This document shows positions 1 to 4,426 of a stretch of 15,725 nucleotides of DNA, one piece after another. Both the position numbers and the translations under genes were made by a program. Under the pieces are notes generated by a model. It was not told where the DNA came from. It saw only the letters and a list, made by a program, of their open reading frames with translations, and ran no database searches. Position 1 is the stretch's first letter. Each line of letters starts with the position of its first letter. Location: assembly GCA_947372535.1 (NCBI GenBank), contig CANBUA010000090.1:1-15725 (forward strand), in the 5' to 3' direction. This DNA comes from Burkholderiales bacterium. GTDB taxonomy: Bacteria > Pseudomonadota > Gammaproteobacteria > Burkholderiales > Burkholderiaceae.

Positions 1-272
1 TGCGGGTGGATGGCGGCGCCTGCGTCAACGACCTGCTGATGCAGTTCCAAGCCGATTTGTTGGGGATTCCGGTGGTGCGTCCAGCGGTCGTCGAGACCAC
101 TGCGCTGGGAGCTGCCTACCTGGCGGGTTTGAGCCTGGGCTTGTACGCCAGCGTGGACGAGGTGGCCCGGCTCTGGCGGGTGGAGCGCACTTTCATCCCC
201 ACCATGTCGCGCGATCAGGCCGAGGCGCGCTTGGCCGACTGGGCGCACGCGGTGCAGCGGACGCTGCTCTGA
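1..272 (+). CDS. glpK: Glycerol kinase, C-terminal end (5' end outside window)
   Basis: Glycerol kinase phosphorylates glycerol to sn-glycerol 3-phosphate in the cytoplasm using ATP. The frame is open from the left edge (first full codon at 3), so only the last 90 codons are present. The visible sequence begins [20 protein letters not shown], followed by a [15 protein letters not shown] block. These are the hallmark C-terminal blocks of FGGY-family glycerol kinases, where the DGG motif belongs to the ATP-binding fold. The end of the protein (W-x-x-x-R-T-F-x-P-x-M) also fits the family. A GTG at position 6 is an internal valine, not a start. The stop is TGA at 270-272. No convincing terminator follows, only a 5-bp stem at 280-291 without a T-run. 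Confidence 0.93.
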   Translation, partial: RVDGGACVNDLLMQFQADLLGIPVVRPAVVETTALGAAYLAGLSLGLYASVDEVARLWRVERTFIPTMSRDQAEARLADWAHAVQRTLL

Positions 273-399
273 GGTGATGCGGGTAAACCCGTGGCTTGGT
301 GTGGCGCTTCGATCCCCCACACTGGTTAGGCGGAATACATCACCCGAAACAAGGGGTTTGAACTTTGCTCGATGTCCGCAGAATCCCGCCTGAAGGCTT

Positions 400-417
400 T
401 CGGTGATTTGTCACCGA
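400..417 (+). promoter_or_regulatory. Stem-loop in the presumed 5' leader of peptide gene 1
   Basis: TCGGTGA (400-406) pairs perfectly with TCACCGA (411-417) around a TTTG loop, 32 nt upstream of the ATG at 450. A TTGAAC at 358-363 with CAGAAT at 379-384 could be a weak promoter (15-nt spacing). The hairpin would then lie in the 5' UTR. Its role is inferred; it may affect mRNA stability or translation. A comparable hairpin precedes peptide gene 2. Confidence 0.4.
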
Positions 418-449
418 CTTGGCCACCCCCATTCAACTTGGAGATTTCC

Positions 450-674
450 ATGCGTACTCTTTCCCAGCAAGAGCTGGCCGCCGTGTCCGGCGGCAGCCTG
501 CTCAGCGTCCTGTTCGGCCCAGAGGCTCCCATCAAGATCGGCATCATCTCGATCAAGGCAGGCGCCTTCACCATCGGCTTGGTCAGTCCCTTGATCAACG
601 TGCTCTTGAACGTGACCTGGCGACGTGAATGGGCCGATGAGCCGCCCATTCCTGGTGCAATCGCAAACGCTTGA
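450..674 (+). CDS. Double-glycine leader precursor peptide 1 (74 aa)
   Basis: Small secreted-peptide precursor, probably processed and exported by the C39 ABC transporter encoded downstream. The start is the ATG at 450, chosen because GGAG (440-443) lies six bases upstream and because the resulting N-terminus aligns with peptides 2 and 3; an upstream in-frame ATG at 372 lacks this. The leader is MRTLSQQELAAVSGG (residues 1-15), a classic GG-type leader with conserved L4, E8, L9, V12 and G14-G15. The predicted mature peptide is 59 residues, lacks cysteine, has roughly zero net charge and is very hydrophobic and Gly/Ile-rich. It carries a SPLINVLLNVTWRRE block (residues 47-61) closely matching peptide 2, followed by a Pro-rich tail. 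No homologue is recognised outside the window. Bacteriocin is the default family guess, but function is unproven. Confidence 0.82.
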   Translation: MRTLSQQELAAVSGGSLLSVLFGPEAPIKIGIISIKAGAFTIGLVSPLINVLLNVTWRREWADEPPIPGAIANA

Positions 675-685
675 GCTTGCGCACT

Positions 686-753
686 TGAGGCCGCGCTAAG
701 GGCGCGGACGGCTCCGCGACAGCGCCTCAGAAACCGCCTTCGGGCGGTTTTTT
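686..753 (+). terminator. Structured 3' region and intrinsic terminator of peptide gene 1
   Basis: A compound hairpin lies at 686-729: TGAGG/CCTCA and CGCT/AGCG outer stem with a CCG bulge, and an inner perfect stem CGCGGA (703-708) / TCCGCG (713-718). A textbook intrinsic terminator follows: AAACCGCC (731-738), TTCG loop, GGCGGTTT (743-750), then more T. It should end transcription of peptide gene 1 before peptide gene 2. Confidence 0.88.
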
Positions 754-764
754 CATGCTTAAAA

Positions 765-800
765 GTTCCGGGTATTCGAACTCCAGGGGAAACCCGGAGC
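765..800 (+). other. Intergenic hairpin with two alternative pairings
   Basis: GTTCCGGGT (765-773) can pair with ACCCGGAGC (792-800) apart from one G-T wobble. Alternatively, CTCC (781-784) plus GGG (786-788) can pair with CCC (793-795) plus GGAG (796-799) around a GAAA tetraloop, with A785 bulged. The two pairings are mutually exclusive. The element lies between the terminator of peptide gene 1 and the TTGACA box ahead of peptide gene 2. Function is unknown; it may be a switch, a small RNA or chance. Confidence 0.3.
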
Positions 801-887
801 CGCCAGAGCAAGGGATAACCCGCAGCTTGTGTTGAAAGCATCCCATGAGCATTTCAGCACCCCCCAAATGAGGGATGTGTAATCTAT

Positions 888-893
888 TTGACA
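888..893 (+). promoter_or_regulatory. Possible -35 box for peptide gene 2
   Basis: A perfect TTGACA stands 72 bp before the ATG at 966, immediately after an AT-rich stretch. No good -10 hexamer is seen at the normal 16-18 bp spacing (GATGCA at 911-916 is a poor match). The promoter call is therefore tentative. Confidence 0.35.
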
Positions 894-911
894 ATCTCAG
901 AATCGTGACGG

Positions 912-930
912 ATGCACGGTTTCCGTGCGT
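912..930 (+). promoter_or_regulatory. Stem-loop upstream of peptide gene 2
   Basis: ATGCACGG (912-919) pairs with CCGTGCGT (923-930), with one G-T wobble, around a TTT loop. It ends 35 nt before the start codon at 966. Its size and position resemble the hairpin upstream of peptide gene 1 (ending 32 nt before its start). The 10-mer GATGCACGGT at its left arm also recurs at 1277-1286, ahead of peptide gene 3. The regulatory role is inferred. Confidence 0.42.
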
Positions 931-965
931 CTGTCCCAAAAACCATCCCTCTAAAGGAACATCAC

Positions 966-1163
966 ATGCGTACTCTGAACCACATCGAAATCTCCTCCGT
1001 TGCTGGCGCCGGCAAGCTGGCTGACCTGATCGCCAAGATCAAGGCCGCTGGCAAGACCACCGTCAATGTGGACGTGGTCGCCAAGCCAGAAGGCTCGACC
1101 GTGGTTGATGTCAAGAGCCCCCTGGCCGACGTGCTGGTGAACGTGATCTGGGGTCGCAAGTAA
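966..1163 (+). CDS. Double-glycine-type leader precursor peptide 2 (65 aa)
   Basis: Second precursor of the same family. The ATG at 966 is chosen over the upstream in-frame ATG at 912 because AAAGGA (953-958) is well spaced before it, and because its N-terminus MRTLNHIEISSVAGA (residues 1-15) aligns with the other leaders. Here the cleavage pair is Gly-Ala rather than Gly-Gly. The predicted mature part is 50 residues, without cysteine, with net charge about +3. It begins with a short amphipathic block ending LADLIAKIKAAGK (residues 18-30). It then alternates hydrophobic and polar residues (VNVDVV, STVVDV), as in a beta-hairpin, and ends SPLADVLVNVIWGRK. The tail block matches peptide 1 and the LIAKIKAA block matches peptide 3. 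Export by the downstream C39 transporter is inferred; biological activity is unknown. Confidence 0.82.
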   Translation: MRTLNHIEISSVAGAGKLADLIAKIKAAGKTTVNVDVVAKPEGSTVVDVKSPLADVLVNVIWGRK

Positions 1164-1190
1164 TTCCCCCTGCCTCACGGCTTTGAAATG

Positions 1191-1232
1191 CCCTCGCGTT
1201 TTCTTACGGGAAAGCGCGGGGGTATTTTCTTT
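1191..1232 (+). terminator. Intrinsic terminator of peptide gene 2
   Basis: CCCTCGCGTTTTC (1191-1203) pairs with GAAAGCGCGGGGG (1210-1222), with two G-T wobbles, around a TTACGG loop. The T-rich tail TATTTTCTTT follows. It lies 28 bp after the stop of peptide 2. Confidence 0.8.
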
Positions 1233-1238
1233 GACTGA

Positions 1239-1263
1239 GGGGAAATACCTGTGAGGTATCCCC
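1239..1263 (+). promoter_or_regulatory. Hairpin between peptide genes 2 and 3
   Basis: GGGG (1239-1242) and ATACC (1245-1249) pair with GGTAT (1255-1259) and CCCC (1260-1263). There is a two-A bulge and a TGTGA loop. TTGACT (1231-1236), a possible -35 box for peptide gene 3, is directly upstream, but no clear -10 hexamer is seen. The inverted repeat could be an operator or an RNA structure. Confidence 0.3.
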
Positions 1264-1338
1264 GGATCGGGTGTCCGATGCACGGTATTCATGAGACAGA
1301 ATCGGTCCACTCTTTTTTCACCCCCCTTAGGAAATTAC

Positions 1339-1578
1339 ATGCGCGTTCTGAATACTCAAGAAGTCCTGGCCGTCACTGGCGCCCATGGCGTGTCGGTCAA
1401 GGTCAATGTGGCCGTGGCCCTGCCCAAGCTGAACCTGCTGTCATGCTTCGCCGGTCTGATCGCCAAGATCAAGGCTGCCAAGCCCGTTTGCCTGCCCAAG
1501 CCCACCTGCGGCACGCCAACGACGCCAGAAACCCCCGAAACACCGGAAACGCCTGAAGAGACGCCCGAAATCGGCTGA
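1339..1578 (+). CDS. Double-glycine-type leader precursor peptide 3 with TPE repeat tail (79 aa)
   Basis: Third precursor. The ATG at 1339 is preceded by AGGAA (1329-1333) at five bases and gives the family leader MRVLNTQEVLAVTGA (residues 1-15, Gly-Ala cleavage pair). The in-frame ATG at 1291 has neither property. The predicted mature part is 64 residues with three cysteines (C36, C51, C57) in its middle, an odd number, so one may stay free or form a dimer. It contains FAGLIAKIKAAK (residues 37-48), matching peptide 2. It ends in five Thr-Pro-Glu units, four in tandem (residues 62-73) and one at 75-77. All six lysines fall in the first two thirds and all six glutamates of the mature part in the tail, making it strongly bipolar. 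It lacks the SPL...W block of peptides 1 and 2. Function is unknown. Confidence 0.8.
   Translation: MRVLNTQEVLAVTGAHGVSVKVNVAVALPKLNLLSCFAGLIAKIKAAKPVCLPKPTCGTPTTPETPETPETPEETPEIG
1522..1569 (+). repeat. Thr-Pro-Glu coding repeat at the end of peptide gene 3
   Basis: Five TPE units are encoded in frame, four in tandem (1522-1557), then a Glu codon, then one more unit. The Thr and Pro codons differ between units (ACG/ACC/ACA and CCA/CCC/CCG/CCT). The repeat therefore looks maintained at the protein level rather than arising from a fresh slippage event. Confidence 0.85.
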
Positions 1579-1633
1579 TTTATAGTCGCTGAAGTTTCCG
1601 CCGCAGCATCGCTGTCACAGCATGCTGCTCAAC

Positions 1634-1662
1634 AAGGCCGCGAAAGCGGCCTTTGTTTTGTT
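1634..1662 (+). terminator. Intrinsic terminator between peptide gene 3 and the export operon
   Basis: AAGGCCGC (1634-1641) pairs perfectly with GCGGCCTT (1646-1653) around a GAAA tetraloop, followed by TGTTTTGTT. It ends only 13 bp before the likely start codon of the TolC-like gene. Export genes would then be expressed by read-through, or from a promoter not recognised here. Confidence 0.85.
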
Positions 1663-1675
1663 CAACGCCACAGCA

Positions 1676-3151
1676 ATGTCCAATCGTCGGCCTGCCATTC
1701 GCCCCCTGCTATTGATCGCTCATGCCGTGGCCCTGTTCGTGGCCGGTGGCCAAGATGTTGAGGCGAGCCCAGCGCAGACTGAGGGTCTGAACCTGGTGTG
1801 GGCCCGTGCCTTGAGCGTTGAGCGCCTGGCATCTGCCCACCCGGCGCCGTTGGCGGCCGTGTCCTATGCCACGCCCTGGCCGCAGCTGCTCAGCTGGGCC
1901 GATGAACGCGCTGCGTCGAACCGGGCCTCTGATGCAGGTGTGCAAGCCGCGCAGGCGCAAAGCCGTCAGGCCTGGGCTGCGGCGTGGATGCCCCGGCTGG
2001 ATGCCAGTGCCTCGGGCTATCAACAAAAGCAGACTTACAACGGCATCGACCTGCGCATCCCGACCTCCTCCCTGACCCTGTCGGCCACCATGCCCCTGTG
2101 GCGAGCGGCAGAGCGCGCCGGCGCCCGCGCCCAGGAAGCCGTGGCCACGCAGGCTCAATGGCAGGCGCGCGGCAACCGCGCCTCCGTGGCCCGTGATGTC
2201 AGTCTGGCGTACGTGAGCGCGGCGGAAGGCGCCGAGCAACGTCGCCTGGCCCAAGCCCAGTTGCAGCTGTTGCAAGACCAGCTCCACATCAATGACCGCC
2301 GCCTCCAGGCTGGCGCGGGCACCGTGCTCGATGTGCTGGAGACCCGCACCCGCGTGGACCAGGCCCGCGCTTCGCTCCAGGACATCAACACTCGCCTGGC
2401 CAGCCAGCGGCTGCTGCTGGAGCGCCTGACCGCGCAAAGCGTGATCCTGCCGCAGGGGCTCAATGCGGCGGCCACCGAGGTGCCTGTGGTGGTGCCTGAG
2501 GCTGCCCAGGCCGAAGCCTTGGCGGCCGATCGCAACCCCCAGTTGCAGGACACGACGGCTCAGATCAACGCGGCCCAAGCCACCTTGCAGGGCCGCCGCG
2601 CGGAGAGCTGGCAGCCCACCATCGACGCGGTGGCCCAGGCCAACCGCAGTCGCCAAGTTCAGCGCTTCGAGGGCGTCAGCGAGGAGCAAAACACCACCAC
2701 GCAATCCGTCGGTTTGCAACTGAACTGGGCTTTGTTCACCGGTGGCGTGCAGCAAGGCCGCACGCAGGAGGGCGCCGCCCTGCTGAGCCAGGCCATGGCG
2801 CGCCGCGATGATGCGCAAGGCCAGGTCGAGGCCAGCCTGCGCGATGCATATCAAACCCTGGCCCAGGCGCGTGCCGTGATCGAGGTGCAGCGCGATGTCG
2901 AAACCACGGCATCGAGCGCCTTTGATGCCGTGAAGAAGGCATTCACCGCTGGCGTGCGCAACAACCTCGACCTGCTCAACGCCCAGCAGCAGATCTACGC
3001 CGCGCGCCAGAGCCTGGTGACGGCGCGCGTGGCCGCCATCAATGCGCAGGTCACCATCCTGGCGCTGCTCGACCAACTCGATGCCACCAGCGTGGCCCCT
3101 TTGACCGTGATGTTTGACCATGCCCCCCTGCAGGAGCGCGCCGCCCCATGA
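1676..3151 (+). CDS. TolC-family outer membrane channel of the peptide exporter
   Basis: Outer membrane efflux protein forming the exit duct of a type I secretion system. The start at 1676 gives a clean Sec signal peptide: basic MSNRRPAIR, then a hydrophobic LLLIAHAVALFVAG core, with cleavage probably near residue 30. The frame stays open upstream to an ATG at 1622, but that start would place the terminator inside the gene. No Shine-Dalgarno is visible before either. The 491-residue protein shows the duplicated TolC architecture: long Ala/Gln/Arg-rich helices, with the first repeat around NDRRLQAGAGTVLDVLETRT and the second around KKAFTAGVRNNLDLLNAQQQ. Both carry the typical G-x-x-x-x-L-D-[VL]-L turn. 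It is first in a three-gene operon, overlapping the adaptor gene by ATGA. It may be specific to this exporter because it is encoded with it. Confidence 0.92.
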   Translation: MSNRRPAIRPLLLIAHAVALFVAGGQDVEASPAQTEGLNLVWARALSVERLASAHPAPLAAVSYATPWPQLLSWADERAASNRASDAGVQAAQAQSRQAWAAAWMPRLDASASGYQQKQTYNGIDLRIPTSSLTLSATMPLWRAAERAGARAQEAVATQAQWQARGNRASVARDVSLAYVSAAEGAEQRRLAQAQLQLLQDQLHINDRRLQAGAGTVLDVLETRTRVDQARASLQDINTRLASQRLLLERLTAQSVILPQGLNAAATEVPVVVPEAAQAEALAADRNPQLQDTTAQINAAQATLQGRRAESWQPTIDAVAQANRSRQVQRFEGVSEEQNTTTQSVGLQLNWALFTGGVQQGRTQEGAALLSQAMARRDDAQGQVEASLRDAYQTLAQARAVIEVQRDVETTASSAFDAVKKAFTAGVRNNLDLLNAQQQIYAARQSLVTARVAAINAQVTILALLDQLDATSVAPLTVMFDHAPLQERAAP

Positions 3152-4398
3152 GTTCCGATCCGCAATCGCTGTTCCGAGATGAGGTGCTGGCCGCCCGGTC
3201 GGACACGGCCTCAGGCGCCTCCGTCGACATCCGCCCGGTCAGCGCCGGCCGCTTGACGGCCTTCTTCCTGCTGCTGTGCCTGGCGGTGCTGCTGGTGCTG
3301 ATCTTCGGCTCGTACACCAAGAAAGAGCGCGTCGTGGGCGTGATCCAGCCCACGGTGGGCGTGGCCATGGTGGTGCCACCCGAGGCCGGCAGCATCAAGC
3401 GCGTGCTGGTCAAGGAGGGCCAGCTCGTCAAGGCGGGCGACCTGATCGCCGAGATCAGCAACGAGCGTTTCAGCGACGCAGGCAGCACCCAGGCGCTGCT
3501 GGAGAAGAACCTCGAAGGCCAGCGTGAGCAGGTCAAGACGCAGACCGAGGGCCAGGCCGCCGCGCACAGCGCCGCACTTGCCTCACTGGACCAGCGCATC
3601 GCGCAGGGCCGCCGCGACCAGATCACCCTGGGTGAAGAGATCCGCCTGCAGGAGCAGCAGATCGCTTCCTCGCGCAAGATGCTCGATCAGCTCAAGCCCC
3701 TGGCGGCCGAGCACATCATCTCCGACGTGCAGTACGAGCAGCAGCACCAGACCTTGCTGGACCAGACCGGCCGCCTGCAAACGCTCAAGCGCCAGCGCAG
3801 CGCAGCCGAGGCCGACCTGGCCCAGGCGCAAGACGAGCGCTCGCGCCAAGCCGCCCAGCACCGCGTCGAGCGCGCCACGCTGGACCGCGACATGCTCAAC
3901 CTGCAACAGGAGGCCGTGCAACGCCGCAGCAGCCGCCTGACCTTGCTTCGCGCGCCCACCGATGGTGTGATCTCAGGCCTGCTGGCCACGCCCGGCCAGG
4001 TCGTCTCGCCGAGCAGCCAGTTGGCCTCGGTGGTGCCGGTGGGCTCGTCCATGGAAGCCTTGCTCTACGTGCCCAGCACGGCCATGGGCTTCATCAAGGA
4101 AAAACAGAACGTGCGCATTGCCTACGATGCCTTCCCTTACCAGCGCTTTGGGCAGTACCACGGCGTGGTCACCACCGTCTCGCAGACCGATGTGGCGGTG
4201 CCAGGCGCCGCAGCGGCCGGCGACCGCCGTGCCATGTTCGTCGTGCGGGTGGCGCTGGACAAACCCACGGTCGTCGCGTACCACACCGAGATCCCCCTCA
4301 AGCCGGGGCAGACACTCACCGCGGACATCGAGATCGACCGCCGCACGCTGATGAGCTGGATGCTCGACCCCCTGTTCGCCTTCAGCGGCAAGCTGTGA
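3148..4398 (+). CDS. HlyD/CvaA-family membrane fusion (periplasmic adaptor) protein
   Basis: Adaptor linking the inner membrane ABC transporter to the TolC-like channel. The ATG overlaps the stop of the upstream gene (ATGA), which suggests translational coupling. The 416-residue protein has a short cytoplasmic N-terminus, one membrane segment (about residues 37-54, LTAFFLLLCLAVLLVLIF), then a split biotinyl-lipoyl-like domain. The first lipoyl half is near residues 75-103 (PPEAGSIKRVLVKEGQLVKAGD). A long Gln/Glu/Arg-rich coiled coil covers about residues 110-265. The second lipoyl half is near LRAPTDGVISGLLATPGQVV. Length and order match adaptors of bacteriocin exporters such as CvaA. It sits 28 bp before the ABC transporter gene. 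Confidence 0.93.
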   Translation: MSSDPQSLFRDEVLAARSDTASGASVDIRPVSAGRLTAFFLLLCLAVLLVLIFGSYTKKERVVGVIQPTVGVAMVVPPEAGSIKRVLVKEGQLVKAGDLIAEISNERFSDAGSTQALLEKNLEGQREQVKTQTEGQAAAHSAALASLDQRIAQGRRDQITLGEEIRLQEQQIASSRKMLDQLKPLAAEHIISDVQYEQQHQTLLDQTGRLQTLKRQRSAAEADLAQAQDERSRQAAQHRVERATLDRDMLNLQQEAVQRRSSRLTLLRAPTDGVISGLLATPGQVVSPSSQLASVVPVGSSMEALLYVPSTAMGFIKEKQNVRIAYDAFPYQRFGQYHGVVTTVSQTDVAVPGAAAAGDRRAMFVVRVALDKPTVVAYHTEIPLKPGQTLTADIEIDRRTLMSWMLDPLFAFSGKL

Positions 4399-4426
4399 TT
4401 GATCCCACACGAGATTCCTTGAGACC

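Noticed and set aside
280..291. Short inverted repeat after glpK considered as its terminator
   Set aside because: Only a 5-bp stem with a 2-base loop and no T-run; insufficient for an intrinsic terminator.
755..835. 26-codon frame after the terminator of peptide gene 1, considered as an immunity peptide
   Set aside because: It starts within the terminator tail, has no ribosome site and is hydrophilic, unlike immunity proteins.
326..841. Minus-strand frame across peptide gene 1
   Set aside because: It runs antisense through peptide gene 1 and its terminator, has no start signal and no recognisable motifs.
1709..3121. Long minus-strand open frame (470 codons) opposite the TolC-like gene
   Set aside because: It is a GC-rich antisense shadow with His/Gly/Arg-rich low-complexity translation and no family motifs; the plus-strand gene has clear TolC features.
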